Source: Syntrophomonas sp. (GTDB taxonomy: Bacteria; Bacillota; Syntrophomonadia; Syntrophomonadales; Syntrophomonadaceae). From it: a DNA stretch of 64,000 nucleotides. How positions within the stretch are numbered: position 1 is the stretch's first letter; each line of letters begins with the position of its first letter. The notes under the pieces were generated by a model that saw only the letters and a list, made by a program, of their open reading frames with translations, was not told where the DNA came from and searched no databases. The stretch is taken from contig JAENZE010000008.1 in NCBI GenBank assembly GCA_016841425.1, positions 1 to 64,000 of the forward strand. The letters are read 5' to 3'. This document shows positions 26,195 to 35,776 of this stretch, piece by piece. The position numbers were made by a program, and so were the translations under genes.

Positions 26195-27376
26195 CTATCC
26201 AACCCATTCCCAAACAGCAGCTGCGCCCTGTCCATGTCCAATGCACATACTTTCAACTGCATATTTAACTCCGTAATAAGGCATTTCATGCATTATGGTG
26301 GTAGCTATACGAGCTCCAGTACATCCCAGAGGATGACCTAAAGATATTCCGCTGCCTTTTGGATTCAGAAGTTCATGATTCCTGATGCCCAGGAATTCTG
26401 TACAATACACAGCCTGGGAAGCAAAAGCTTCATTTATTTCCCACAGTTGTATATCTTTGACTTCCATTCCAGCCCGCTTGAGTGCCAGAGGTACTGCCAG
26501 GGTCGGTCCTATTCCCATTTCCGCCGGGTTACATCCTATTGCCGCATAGGATACTAACTTCATAAGCGGCTTTAAGCCCAATTCCTGACATTTTTCTTTA
26601 CTGGCCAGCAACACGCAAGCAGCAGCATCGTTAGTCTGACTGGAATTACCTGCAGTTACAGTTGCCAGCTCATCCTGCATAAAAACAGGTTGCAGCTTGG
26701 CCAGGCTTTCCATAGTGGTCTGCGGTCTGATTCCCTGATCCTTATCAACTACCAATTTTTCAGTGCCTCCGTCCTTGGTTGGAGCGTCAACTTCTATCGG
26801 CAGTATTTCATCTTTAAAGAGTCCATCGACCGTTGCTTTATGAGCCTTGGCATGACTTTCTACCGCCATCTGGTCCTGTTTTTCCCGGCTAACTCCATAT
26901 TTGCGGGCCACTACTTCAGCTGTATATCCCATGCTGGACATTTTAGGATCGGCAAATTCAACCAGACGGGGATTAGGTTCGGCCATGAAACCCATCGGTA
27001 TGTGGGTCATGTGCTGAACTCCACCGGCCAGCATGATCTCTCCCCAACCCATGTTAATGGCGGCTATGGCAAAAGCGATAGACTGCAAACCAGAAGAACA
27101 AAAGCGGTCTACTGTACATCCTGCTACACTGTAGGGCAGGCCAGCCATAATATTAGCATAGCGACCAATGTTGGCTCCCATGTCTTTCATCAATGCTGTT
27201 CCACCCCATACTACGTCATCAATCTGTTCTTTATTGTTTTCCAACCCGGCCCTGCGTATGGCCTCATTCATAACCAGGGCTGACATATCATCAGCTCTCA
27301 GGTTGGCAAACCATGAATTCTTGCCAGCTTTGGCCAGTCCTGTCCTGGCACTTGAAACAACATATACTTCTCTCAT
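26195..27376 (-). CDS. Acetyl-CoA acetyltransferase (thiolase)
   Basis: This complete thiolase has the nucleophile Cys in DRFCSSGLQSIA (near 89), NEAFASQAV (near 343), GHPLGCTGAR (near 370), and the second Cys in SMCIGHGQG (near 382). GGGG lies seven bases before the ATG at 27376; another ATG at 27382 is very close to the site. A sigma-54 promoter lies about 445 bp upstream, so it leads the 26-21 kb beta-oxidation run, with a hairpin before hbd. It differs in the C-terminal loop from the thiolase at 23113, so the two probably differ in chain length. Confidence 0.93.
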   Translation of the reverse strand: MREVYVVSSARTGLAKAGKNSWFANLRADDMSALVMNEAIRRAGLENNKEQIDDVVWGGTALMKDMGANIGRYANIMAGLPYSVAGCTVDRFCSSGLQSIAFAIAAINMGWGEIMLAGGVQHMTHIPMGFMAEPNPRLVEFADPKMSSMGYTAEVVARKYGVSREKQDQMAVESHAKAHKATVDGLFKDEILPIEVDAPTKDGGTEKLVVDKDQGIRPQTTMESLAKLQPVFMQDELATVTAGNSSQTNDAAACVLLASKEKCQELGLKPLMKLVSYAAIGCNPAEMGIGPTLAVPLALKRAGMEVKDIQLWEINEAFASQAVYCTEFLGIRNHELLNPKGSGISLGHPLGCTGARIATTIMHEMPYYGVKYAVESMCIGHGQGAAAVWEWVG

Positions 27377-27820
27377 TACCATTCCCCTTTTCTGTTGTAG
27401 ATTAGAGTTAAACCAAATATAGCTACAAAAGTTTCTATACTAAAAGCCTCAGGGTGAAGATGTTGACTTTTTGTTCCGCCCCTGGACCCTACCTTTGGTT
27501 CGCACCTCCCTGGTTAGGTCTCTCGGTTTTGAAATTAAAAGACATTCCGGCATTTAATCCAGGCCAGGCTGGATAAATTATAAGATTAATCTATAGGCAT
27601 CGTTGTACCACCCGATTATATTTAAGTTTTTAGGTATTTACCTACCCCATTTTCTAAAATTCACCAGTAATATTAATATCAATGCTTAAAACATCATTAT
27701 AAGATAATCGAACGCTGCTCAATATAGATGTTATTCTGCTAAGATTGCCGTGTTACCACCCTCTTTCTTACTAGTACAACGGTATATAAACATACATTAC
27801 GTTCCTGTTATCACTAAAAC

Positions 27821-27835
27821 GCAATTTATATGCCA
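27821..27835 (-). promoter_or_regulatory. Sigma-54 promoter of the thiolase run
   Basis: TGGCATATAAATTGC on the minus strand, GG to GC spacing 10. The same 15 bases recur at 30346-30360. It drives the thiolase gene at 26195-27376 through a leader of about 430 bases. A type-A palindrome lies about 100 bp upstream. Confidence 0.82.
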
Positions 27836-27935
27836 ACTATTTCACATAGGATTATACCCGGCAAAAAAGGCATAAATGAGGCTTTTAGAAAGATACCCGG
27901 CTGATTTTCTTATTGCAAAACCACTGTTCATTAAC

Positions 27936-27951
27936 CCGCACATATGTATGG
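27936..27951. promoter_or_regulatory. Activator site, type A, shared by divergent sigma-54 promoters
   Basis: CCGCACATATGTATGG, a 16-base palindrome-like site of the CCRYACA-N2-TGTATGG type. It lies 100 bp from the leftward promoter at 27821 and 130 bp from the rightward promoter at 28082, so one site could serve both the thiolase operon and EBP2. Confidence 0.55.
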
Positions 27952-28081
27952 GTTGGTGGACAATTTTAGGCTTCATAACCAGCATTGCATGAGTCCTGCA
28001 ATATTGAGTGTATCATTAAGGTAAACCTGACTGGGGGAACAAGGAAGAAGCTGTACCGATGGTTTATTATTCATACTGCTT

Positions 28082-28097
28082 TGGCATAAGACTTGCA
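28082..28097 (+). promoter_or_regulatory. Sigma-54 promoter of the EBP2 gene
   Basis: TGGCATAAGACTTGCA, GG to GC spacing 10. The start would be near 28108. An activator gene with its own sigma-54 promoter implies autoregulation or control by another activator. An inverted repeat (ATACAGATT at 28134-28142 and AATCTGTAT at 28149-28157) lies in the leader. Confidence 0.78.
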
Positions 28098-28208
28098 ACG
28101 TGTATTATAAAAATACAGCAAGATAGATAAATGATACAGATTGGAGCTAATCTGTATTGTTAATGCAGGTTTTTCAGAGTTGTACACCAGTAATAAGGGG
28201 GGGGGGTT

Positions 28209-30098
28209 ATTCTGACTGATCAAGAAGTTGGATCTCAGATTATAAAACAAGCCTGGCATTCCTTTGTCACAAAGGGGGTCGTTGGGGTTGATGTAGTACG
28301 GCCAGAAATAGTTAAATCATGGTATCGCAGCAAGCATATTGATCCTCTCGAAGGGCTCCAACCCAGATTATCCAACGGAATGCTGTTAGTGAAGCAGACT
28401 CAACATCGTGAACTCCTATCAACTGCCCGCCCCATTATGGAAGAGTTATTTGCTATGATGGATAGAGGTCTGGTATGTATCGCTGATAATGAAGGGTTTG
28501 TTTTGGAGGTAATAGGCAATACCGAATTTGTTCCTCCGGGAACTTTATGCAGCGAAGCACACGCTGGCACTAATTGCATAGGAACTTCCCTGGTGGAAGA
28601 AAAACCTCTGGAGATTATAGGATTTGAGCACTACCGTCGTTGTTTGCATGCGCTTAATAGTGCTGCTGCACCAGTAAAGGCTGATTCTGAAATCATCGGA
28701 GTACTATGCGCCATCAGTCCTTTTCATGACTTACCAAAGGATGTTTTGCAGATCATTAGTTTTGCTGCTAAAACTATTGGCAGTCAGGTTAGTGAAAAGA
28801 CGAAAATCGATTCTATTATTGATTGTCTGCAATATGGTCTTTTTATTATCAATGGAAATGGGATCATAGTTAATATAAACAAGAGAACCCAAGAATTATT
28901 AGGGTTTGAGCATAGAAAGGACATTATTAGTCAACCATTAAGCACTTACGTTCCTAATGCCAGGGAACTGTTGGAAATCCTTATGGAAGAGGATGAAAAT
29001 AAAATCTTGTTTGAAATAATTACCAAAAATAAAATCTTAACCTGTACCCTGCGGGTGAAAAAGAAACTTCGTAAGTCCGCCAATCGGCAGGATACAGTAA
29101 TCCTGTTTTCTTTCTCTGATAATTCCAGTATTACTAGAAAACCAGTCCGTCCAAAGACCGACCATCATCTTTTTACTTTTGATGATCTGGTGGGATGTAG
29201 TACCGCCTGGCAGTATGTTGTTGCATTAGGATTAAAGGCTGCTAGGGTGAAGTCAACCATTTTGATAACGGGCGAAAGTGGGACAGGAAAAGAGATGTTT
29301 GCCCAGGCTATTCACTATGCCAGTAATCGAAAAGGCCCTCTGGTACCAATCAATTGTGGAGCAATTCCTAAAGAATTATTACAGAGTGAACTGTTTGGAT
29401 ATGCCGAAGGTTCTTTTACCGGAGCCAAAAAGGGTGGTTCAATGGGAAAATTCGAAATGGCGGATGGTGGGACGCTTTTTTTAGATGAGATAGGCGAAAT
29501 GCCGATGGAGATGCAGGTTAGCTTACTCCGATTCTTGCAGGATAAGAAGGTTATTCGAGTCGGGGCCGCTAATCCCAAAATTGTCGACGTGCGTATAATT
29601 GCTGCCACCAATATTGATTTAGCAGAAGCTGTTATGGAAAATAAATTCCGAGACGATCTTTACTATCGTCTTAATGTCATAAATATTGAATTGCCAGCCC
29701 TGCGTGATCGGAAGGAAGATATACCTTTGCTGGTTAGTAGTATTATCCAGGATCTATGTCAGGAAGTATATCAGGATATAACACAGCTGGAAAATGAAAC
29801 CCTGGAGATTCTTATGGGATACAACTGGCCGGGAAATGTAAGAGAGCTGCGGAATGTTATAGAACATGCGGTAGTATTTGCAGAAGGTGCTCCTATTACA
29901 CCTGCCTGTCTGCCGCTGCGTTTACTTGACTTCAAGGAGACCGATCAAGCTAAAGATTTAAAAGGTCACGAGCTGGAAATAATAAAGAAGTTTTTGAACC
30001 AAAATAATGGTAATATTTCAGAAACAGCCCGGGCTCTAGGTATCACCCGCAGTACTTTATACCGAAAACTAAATAATATCAAAAAGGTTCCTACCTAG
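28209..30098 (+). CDS. Sigma-54 activator with GAF-type and PAS domains (EBP2)
   Basis: The frame is open and protein-like well upstream of the first in-frame ATG (28380): it runs from a ten-G tract at 28197-28206, through RPEIVKSWYRS, typical of AcoR-like activators. No ATG, GTG or TTG exists in this frame before 28380, so initiation is at ATT 28209 or CTG 28212, or the G tract is miscounted. With nine G, the ATG at 28163 would be in frame. Counting from ATG 28380: GAF-like sensor about 15-140, PAS about 145-250, AAA+ about 265-510 (Walker A GESGTGKE 298-305, GSFTGA 345-350), and Fis-type helix-turn-helix at the end (SETARALGITRSTLYRKL). It probably controls the adjacent thiolase run. Confidence 0.9.
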   Translation: MLTDQEVGSQIIKQAWHSFVTKGVVGVDVVRPEIVKSWYRSKHIDPLEGLQPRLSNGMLLVKQTQHRELLSTARPIMEELFAMMDRGLVCIADNEGFVLEVIGNTEFVPPGTLCSEAHAGTNCIGTSLVEEKPLEIIGFEHYRRCLHALNSAAAPVKADSEIIGVLCAISPFHDLPKDVLQIISFAAKTIGSQVSEKTKIDSIIDCLQYGLFIINGNGIIVNINKRTQELLGFEHRKDIISQPLSTYVPNARELLEILMEEDENKILFEIITKNKILTCTLRVKKKLRKSANRQDTVILFSFSDNSSITRKPVRPKTDHHLFTFDDLVGCSTAWQYVVALGLKAARVKSTILITGESGTGKEMFAQAIHYASNRKGPLVPINCGAIPKELLQSELFGYAEGSFTGAKKGGSMGKFEMADGGTLFLDEIGEMPMEMQVSLLRFLQDKKVIRVGAANPKIVDVRIIAATNIDLAEAVMENKFRDDLYYRLNVINIELPALRDRKEDIPLLVSSIIQDLCQEVYQDITQLENETLEILMGYNWPGNVRELRNVIEHAVVFAEGAPITPACLPLRLLDFKETDQAKDLKGHELEIIKKFLNQNNGNISETARALGITRSTLYRKLNNIKKVPT

Positions 30099-30345
30099 GT
30101 ACGGCTTTTCAATTTAAGCTTTATAAGCTTTACTTCATCCGATCCATTAAAATTACTCAATCTATATATCCATTGCTTATAATGATGTTCTTGATATACA
30201 TTGGCTGGGTAAATACCTGTGCCAAGTCCATTAATGTTTACCAGCAGTAACATCCTGCTGATGCTTATATGTTGCTTCCCACCTCCATTAGCAATATCTA
30301 AGTTCATTTTGGGAACAAAAACTAATCTTGACAAGCATTATAAGA

Positions 30346-30360
30346 GCAATTTATATGCCA
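30346..30360 (-). promoter_or_regulatory. Sigma-54 promoter with no clear target gene
   Basis: TGGCATATAAATTGC on the minus strand, identical to the thiolase-run promoter at 27821. Transcription would start near 30335 and run antisense into the 3' end of the EBP2 gene. A 79-codon frame (30095-30334, TTG start, no ribosome-binding site) follows but is not convincing. Confidence 0.65.
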
Positions 30361-30506
30361 GGTGATTAAGACGCTACCATGCCAATATATCGCTATTCTT
30401 TTTTGCAAATAATCTGGGTCAGAGTTTCAAATATTTAGAGTTTATTTTTCAAATCGTTATAACTCGCTCTTGGACACTTATGTCGGCAGAACAATGAAAT
30501 TACAGC

Positions 30507-30540
30507 AAGAAGCTGCTGACATTATGTCAACAGCTTCTTT
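30507..30540. terminator. Terminator hairpin past nfnB
   Basis: Fourteen-base arms with one mismatch (AAGAAGCTGCTGAC pairing across ATTAT), T-rich on both sides. It lies about 30 bases past the nfnB stop and could work in both directions. The rest of 30099-30570 has no gene. Confidence 0.7.
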
Positions 30541-30570
30541 AATCTTTATCGAAAATATAAAGCCTATTTC

Positions 30571-31965
30571 TTATCCTTGCAGATATTCATGAATAGCCTC
30601 TGCTGCTTTTTTCCCGGCGCCCATAGCCAGAATAACTGTTGCTGCTCCGGTAACAATATCCCCACCAGCAAATACTCCTGGCTTGGAAGTTCGGCCGCAT
30701 TCATCAGCCACAATGTTGCCCCACTTGTTAGTTTCTAAATCTGGGGTAGTCTGTTGAACCAGAGGATTAGGTCCCTGTCCGATAGACATTACCACAGTAT
30801 CTATTGGAATCTCATATTCAGATCCCTTAATGGGAACAGGTCTTCTTCGCCCTGATTCATCTGGTTCTCCCAGTTCATAACGCTGGCAAACTATTGAAAC
30901 TACGCGCCCCTCTTCATTACCCTTGATTTCAATAGGACTGGTTAGCAGTTCAAAGTTTACCCCTTCTTCCTTAGCATGTTCCATTTCTTCCAGCCGGGCT
31001 GGCATCTCTTCAAATGACCGCCGGTAAATAATGTAGGACTCCGCACCCAAACGCAAGGCAGTACGTGCTGCGTCCATAGCAACGTTTCCTCCGCCAATAA
31101 CAGCTACCCGCTTACCTACTCTAATAGGTGTCTGATATTCTGGAAAACGATAAGCTTTCATAAGGTTATTTCGGGTAAGAAATTCATTGGCTGAATATAC
31201 TCCGTTAAGATTTTCTCCAGGAATATTCATGAAACTGGGCAGCCCTGCTCCTGTACCTATGTAAACCGCATCGTAACCTTCCTGCATCAATTCATCAACA
31301 CTGCTAAGTTTACCTACTACATAGTTGGTTTTTATTTCTACCCCAAGTGCAGCAATATTATCGATTTCTTTCTGTACAATTGCTTTGGGCAACCGAAATT
31401 CTGGAATTCCGTATACCAATACCCCACCAGCTACATGCAAGGCTTCCAGGACACTAACCTTATACCCAAGTCCGGCTAGATTGGCAGCAGCTGTCAGACC
31501 AGATGGGCCTGAGCCAACAATGGCTACCTTTTTACCATTAGTTTCTGGAATTTTGACCGATTCAGTACCCTTGGCCAATTCCCAATCAGCAACATATCGT
31601 TCTAACCTCCCAATCGCAACCGGCTCATTTTTCTTTCCTAATGTACATAGTTTTTCACACTGATTTTCCTGAGGGCATACCCTTCCACATATAGCAGGCA
31701 GGTTATTTTTCTCTTTGATTTTTCCTATAGCTCCAGTAAAATCTTTCTCAGCAATCATTTTAATAAAAGCCGGAATATCAATCCCAACCGGGCATCCATC
31801 TATACATGGAGTATTCTTGCATTGGATGCAGCGGTTGGCCTCCAGTATTGCGGTTTCCTCAGAGTATCCCAGAGCCACTTCTTCGAAATTAGTACTGCGC
31901 ACTTTTGCTTCCTGATGTGGCATCGGATGCTTTTTCGGTATTATTTTTCGTTTTTCCTGTGACAT
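30571..31965 (-). CDS. nfnB: NfnB-like large subunit of bifurcating transhydrogenase (glutamate synthase small-chain family)
   Basis: The protein has two N-terminal [4Fe-4S] cluster motifs (CIQCKNTPCIDGCP near 45-60 and CGRVCPQENQCEKLC near 95-110). It also has two dinucleotide-binding domains (GSGPSGLTAAANLAG near 150 and VIGGGNVAMDAAR near 285) and the C-terminal FAD segment GVFAGGDIVTGAATVI. Length of 464 residues and pairing with an NfnA-like subunit favour NADH-dependent ferredoxin:NADP oxidoreductase over glutamate synthase, whose large chain is absent. ATG 31965 follows GGGGAAGGAG by seven bases and overlaps nfnA by 25 bp. Role: couple NADH and ferredoxin with NADPH during fatty-acid oxidation. 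Confidence 0.85.
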   Translation of the reverse strand: MSQEKRKIIPKKHPMPHQEAKVRSTNFEEVALGYSEETAILEANRCIQCKNTPCIDGCPVGIDIPAFIKMIAEKDFTGAIGKIKEKNNLPAICGRVCPQENQCEKLCTLGKKNEPVAIGRLERYVADWELAKGTESVKIPETNGKKVAIVGSGPSGLTAAANLAGLGYKVSVLEALHVAGGVLVYGIPEFRLPKAIVQKEIDNIAALGVEIKTNYVVGKLSSVDELMQEGYDAVYIGTGAGLPSFMNIPGENLNGVYSANEFLTRNNLMKAYRFPEYQTPIRVGKRVAVIGGGNVAMDAARTALRLGAESYIIYRRSFEEMPARLEEMEHAKEEGVNFELLTSPIEIKGNEEGRVVSIVCQRYELGEPDESGRRRPVPIKGSEYEIPIDTVVMSIGQGPNPLVQQTTPDLETNKWGNIVADECGRTSKPGVFAGGDIVTGAATVILAMGAGKKAAEAIHEYLQG

Positions 31966-32792
31966 TGACATTCTCCTTCCCCGCACTTGTGACTGAGTGC
32001 TATCTTTTCCTCATTTATAAACATGTTAGCTCGCATTTTAACTATTTCCCAGTTTACTTGATGTCCATCAAATTCAGGACCATCAACGCAGGCAAATTTA
32101 GTCTCGCTGTTTACCTCTACCCGACAGGCGCCACACATACCGGTACCATCTACCATAATCGTATTCAAACTGACCATAGTAGTAATATTCTTAGGTGCTA
32201 CGCGGCAGACAGCCTCCATCATCGGAACCGGTCCAATAGCGATGATCCGATCAACACTAGTCTGACTGAGGATCTCTGCCAAAACGTCACTAACAAATCC
32301 TTTTTCTCCAGCGCTTCCATCGTCAGTAGTAACATGAAGCTTGGAACTAATCCCGCTCATTTCCTGTTTCCAGATGAGCATTTCGGAATTTCTAGCACCG
32401 ATGATTGAGATAACAGTATTTCCTGCTTCCTTTAAGGCTCGGGCTATAGGAAAAACCGGTGCCACCCCTACGCCGCCTCCAATGCATACCACGGTTCCAT
32501 AGTTTTCAATCTCAGATTCCATTCCCAGGGGGCCTACAAAATCCAGCAGGAAATCACCCTGCTCCATCAGTCCCAGTAAATCGGTGGTTTTGCCGACTTC
32601 CTGGAATATTATAGTTATAGTCCCAGCATCAGCATCAAAATTGGCGATAGTCAGTGGAATCCGTTCTCCCTCCTCGTCAATACGCAGTATGATAAATTGA
32701 CCAGGTCGGGCTTTCCGTGCTATTTCTGGTGCTAATACTTTGAATAGCTTAATTTTAGGGGCTAGTTCCTCCTTTAAGACAATCTTAAACAT
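31941..32792 (-). CDS. nfnA: NfnA-like small subunit of bifurcating transhydrogenase
   Basis: This ferredoxin-NADP reductase-family protein has an FAD-binding domain (RPGQFIILRIDEEGERIPLTI, seen in two parts near 35-55) and an NAD-binding motif GGGVGVAPVFPIA (near 108). The C-terminal [2Fe-2S] ligands are in DGTGMCGACRVE plus a later Cys (FACVDGPEFDGH). An extra Cys-rich tail (CGEGECQCH) follows, which I do not recall in well-studied NfnA. ATG 32792 follows GGGAGG by seven bases. Sulfide dehydrogenase and dihydroorotate-dehydrogenase electron-transfer subunits share this fold, but the partner gene supports Nfn. Confidence 0.85.
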   Translation of the reverse strand: MFKIVLKEELAPKIKLFKVLAPEIARKARPGQFIILRIDEEGERIPLTIANFDADAGTITIIFQEVGKTTDLLGLMEQGDFLLDFVGPLGMESEIENYGTVVCIGGGVGVAPVFPIARALKEAGNTVISIIGARNSEMLIWKQEMSGISSKLHVTTDDGSAGEKGFVSDVLAEILSQTSVDRIIAIGPVPMMEAVCRVAPKNITTMVSLNTIMVDGTGMCGACRVEVNSETKFACVDGPEFDGHQVNWEIVKMRANMFINEEKIALSHKCGEGECQCHRKNEK

Positions 32793-33003
32793 AATCTTTC
32801 CTCCCATCCTCTTTTGTCAACGTGTGCTATTTATACTACCCTTATCGTTACAGCACTGACTATCTTATGGCTGTCATTCTATCTGCTGACAATGATTGCC
32901 GATTTCAATGGTATCATAGTTTTGATCCACCATCGATTTGTATACAGAATTCTAGATAAACTGAATTACTAAATCTGATTATTCATAGACTGCAGCCCCG
33001 ATA

Positions 33004-34803
33004 TCAATCAAGAAATAGCTCCGTCTTCATCTCTACTGTTATCGCATCACTATTTTTAAGAACTGCAACCAGACCCTCAATCTTTGGCAGCTCATACTTA
33101 TAATAATACTGGAAAGTATATAATTTTCCATGGTAGAAATTAGAATCGCTTTCGTTTACACCGGAGGCTAGCGCTCTGGCTGCTGTTGTGGCTTGCAGCA
33201 GCCACTGCCAGGCAACAACCACCACTCCAGCCATTTCCAGATAAATAGCGGCGTCCGCTTCAAATTTCTCCAGATCACCCCTTTGCTTAATTTCAAGCAG
33301 GAAGCCAGTGACTTCCTTAAATGCATCCAAAGCTTCGGTGAGTTTCTCGGCATATGCTTTCAAGTCAGGTATAGCTTGTGCTTGACCAATAGTTTTACTG
33401 ACCTCTTCTATAACCAGTTGATAAGCCTTACCACCCTTCATGGTAACTTTCCTGCCCAGAAGATCCTTGGCCTGGATGCCAGTAGTCCCCTCATGCAGAG
33501 TGTCGATCCTAATGTCTCGATAATACTGCTCTACCGGGAAATCACGGCAGAAACCGTATCCACCCAAACACTGTATGGCTGCGCTGGCAGATAGGATCCC
33601 CATCTCAGAAGGATAAGTCTTTACTATGGGAATGAGCAGGTCAGAAATCAGGTCATATTTTTCAGATTCCTCACCTACCGTTGCCAGATCGAGATATTTG
33701 GCAGCCTGAACAGCCAGTGACAGGGCACCCTCACATATAGCCCGCTGGAACAGCAGCATGCGCTTAACATCGGCATGTTCAGTGATAGGGATCTGAGCAG
33801 ACAGAGGGTCATTCTCAGTTATCTTCCGGCCCTGCAGACGCTGCTGCGCATATTCCAGGGCCGCATAATAAGCTGCAGTAGCCTTAGCCGTGGCGCCGAT
33901 TCCAACTGCCACTCGCTTTTCATTCATCATATGAAACATATATGACAATCCCTTATTGGGATCGCCTACTAAATACCCATGGCAGTCGCCATTTTCGCCC
34001 ATAGCCAGCTGGCATATAGGAGACCCTTTATAACCCAGCTTGTGCTCCATTCCGGTACAGGTTAAATCATTAAACTCAAATTCACCATTTTTATTGCTGC
34101 GGTATTTTGGTACGATAAACAAGGAAATTCCTTTTACTCCGGCTGGAGCGCCTTTTATCCTGGCCAGCATCATGTGAATGGTGTTATCTACCGCATCGGT
34201 GTCTCCTGCCGAGATAAATATTTTTGTACCCTTTATTTTATAATAACCCAGACCTGTATCTTCCGCCGAGGTTCTTATATCAGCCAGTGAGCTTCCTGCA
34301 TCTGGTTCCGTCAAGGCCATGGTTCCCTGCCAATAACCGGAAAACATCTTTTCCAGATATTGATCCTTTTGTTCCCGAGAGCCAAAGTGGACAATCAGGT
34401 TGGCTGCTCCCCGGGTCAGCCCCGGGTAGGCATTTAAAGAATAGTTGGCCGCACAAAAGATGAACTGCAGCACATTCTGGATAACCGTAGGTATCTGCTG
34501 CCCGCCATATTCATAGGATTGATTGGCGTTGATCCATCCACCCTTACCGAATTCCCTCATGGTAGTCTTCACTATCGGGTGAGTTTTAACTATTCCGTCT
34601 ATGTATTGAGGAGGATTAGTATCCATCTCTTGAAATACCGGATACATCATATCTGTACCAATTTTTATCGCAGTATCTATAATCATATCAAAAGTGTCCC
34701 GGCTGTGATCCTGAAAATATTCATACTTATTCAACTCATCTACACTGAAGACTTCGTATAACAAAAATTTCAGGTTGCGCTTACTTAAAAATTTATCTGC
34801 CAT
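33004..34803 (-). CDS. Large acyl-CoA dehydrogenase (about 600-residue class)
   Basis: The 599-residue flavoenzyme is paralogous to those at 7575 and 38003. It has the FAD/substrate stretch MALTEPDAGSSLAD, KIFISAGD, and the catalytic-base motif DTLHEGTTGIQAKD (Glu of HEGT). An extra C-terminal helical domain fills the last 140 residues. The start is supported by GAGAGGG at a long spacing. It is the last gene of the 43.8-33.0 kb run and is followed after 200 bp by nfnA. Its C-terminal domain has diverged from the other two large enzymes, suggesting another chain length or a branched substrate. Confidence 0.9.
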   Translation of the reverse strand: MADKFLSKRNLKFLLYEVFSVDELNKYEYFQDHSRDTFDMIIDTAIKIGTDMMYPVFQEMDTNPPQYIDGIVKTHPIVKTTMREFGKGGWINANQSYEYGGQQIPTVIQNVLQFIFCAANYSLNAYPGLTRGAANLIVHFGSREQKDQYLEKMFSGYWQGTMALTEPDAGSSLADIRTSAEDTGLGYYKIKGTKIFISAGDTDAVDNTIHMMLARIKGAPAGVKGISLFIVPKYRSNKNGEFEFNDLTCTGMEHKLGYKGSPICQLAMGENGDCHGYLVGDPNKGLSYMFHMMNEKRVAVGIGATAKATAAYYAALEYAQQRLQGRKITENDPLSAQIPITEHADVKRMLLFQRAICEGALSLAVQAAKYLDLATVGEESEKYDLISDLLIPIVKTYPSEMGILSASAAIQCLGGYGFCRDFPVEQYYRDIRIDTLHEGTTGIQAKDLLGRKVTMKGGKAYQLVIEEVSKTIGQAQAIPDLKAYAEKLTEALDAFKEVTGFLLEIKQRGDLEKFEADAAIYLEMAGVVVVAWQWLLQATTAARALASGVNESDSNFYHGKLYTFQYYYKYELPKIEGLVAVLKNSDAITVEMKTELFLD

Positions 34804-34844
34804 GTTCTATCTTTACCCTCTCCGTTAATCTACATCTTGATATG

Positions 34845-35582
34845 CTAGGGCATGTACCTTCCACCATCAACATGAATTACCTGGCCGGTTATAAACGATG
34901 ATTCATCAGAAGCCAGGAATAAGCATGTACTTGCCACTTCTTCTACCGTACCCTGTCGGAGCATCGGAATGATCTTCACCTTTTCTTTTAGGATCTCAGG
35001 TGGAACAGCTTTACTCATGGCAGTTTCAATGAAACCAGGAGCAACAGCATTTACGTTGATACCTTTAGCCCCCACTTCCTTGGCCAATGAACGGGTAAGG
35101 CCCACAATACCTTCTTTGGATGCAGCATAATTAACCTGTCCTGGATTGCCAAATCGAGCAGCTGAAGATATATTCACTATCTTACCATAATTTTTATCCC
35201 TCATGGTTGGGAGGACTGCCTGGCAGCAGAGGAAGCTGCCCTTAAGATTAATGTCAATAACTAAATCCCACTGCTCCTCACTCATCCTGTGGGACATTAC
35301 ATCTCTGGTTATACCTGCATTATTGATCAGAATATCGATTGTTCCAAAATGATCAAGTACTTTTTCAACCAAATTCTTAATATCTGCTGCCTTGGTGACA
35401 TCTGTCATTACCCCCAGAGCTATTCCATTTTGTTCTATTATTCGTTTTTCGACCTGTTTAACCAGGTCTTCCTTCATATCGCATATTACGACTTTGGCAC
35501 CTTCCCGAGCAAATCTACAGGCTATACCTTTTCCAATACCCTGACCAGAACCTGTTATAATGGCTACCTTGCCTTTCAGCAT
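34845..35582 (-). CDS. Short-chain dehydrogenase, FabG/PhaB-like
   Basis: The 245-residue Rossmann enzyme has TGSGQGIG (about 10-17), INNAG (about 86-90) and the Ser-Tyr-Lys triad (NISSAARFG; NYAASKEG). Its C-terminal segment APGFIETAMSK is typical of 3-oxoacyl reductases. It probably interconverts 3-hydroxyacyl-CoA and 3-ketoacyl-CoA. It is closely similar to the gene at 37188, and the pair flanks a CoA-transferase gene. AGGAGTG precedes the ATG. Confidence 0.9.
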   Translation of the reverse strand: MLKGKVAIITGSGQGIGKGIACRFAREGAKVVICDMKEDLVKQVEKRIIEQNGIALGVMTDVTKAADIKNLVEKVLDHFGTIDILINNAGITRDVMSHRMSEEQWDLVIDINLKGSFLCCQAVLPTMRDKNYGKIVNISSAARFGNPGQVNYAASKEGIVGLTRSLAKEVGAKGINVNAVAPGFIETAMSKAVPPEILKEKVKIIPMLRQGTVEEVASTCLFLASDESSFITGQVIHVDGGRYMP

Positions 35583-35667
35583 TATATAATCACTCCTATT
35601 TGTCAGCTTCCAGTCCTACTAGACCCGGTATTTTATTCGAACTTAACCAGAAACAGCGTACAATCAA

Positions 35668-35697
35668 AGTATCCGGGTCATGCAGGACCCGGATACT
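35668..35697 (-). terminator. Hairpin between CoA-transferase and SDR genes
   Basis: Twelve-base perfect arms (AGTATCCGGGTC and its complement) with a 6-base loop, downstream of the CoA-transferase stop at 35777. It may terminate or attenuate before the SDR gene. Confidence 0.6.
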
Positions 35698-35776
35698 ATT
35701 AGCCATGCATATAAACATGTACTAGACAAGCTTATTATCCAAGGAAACGCTGTATACTGCCTGTTATACAAGTCAT

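Noticed and set aside
30095-30334. 79-codon minus-strand frame after the orphan sigma-54 promoter
   Set aside because: TTG start without a ribosome-binding site, and it shows no family resemblance.
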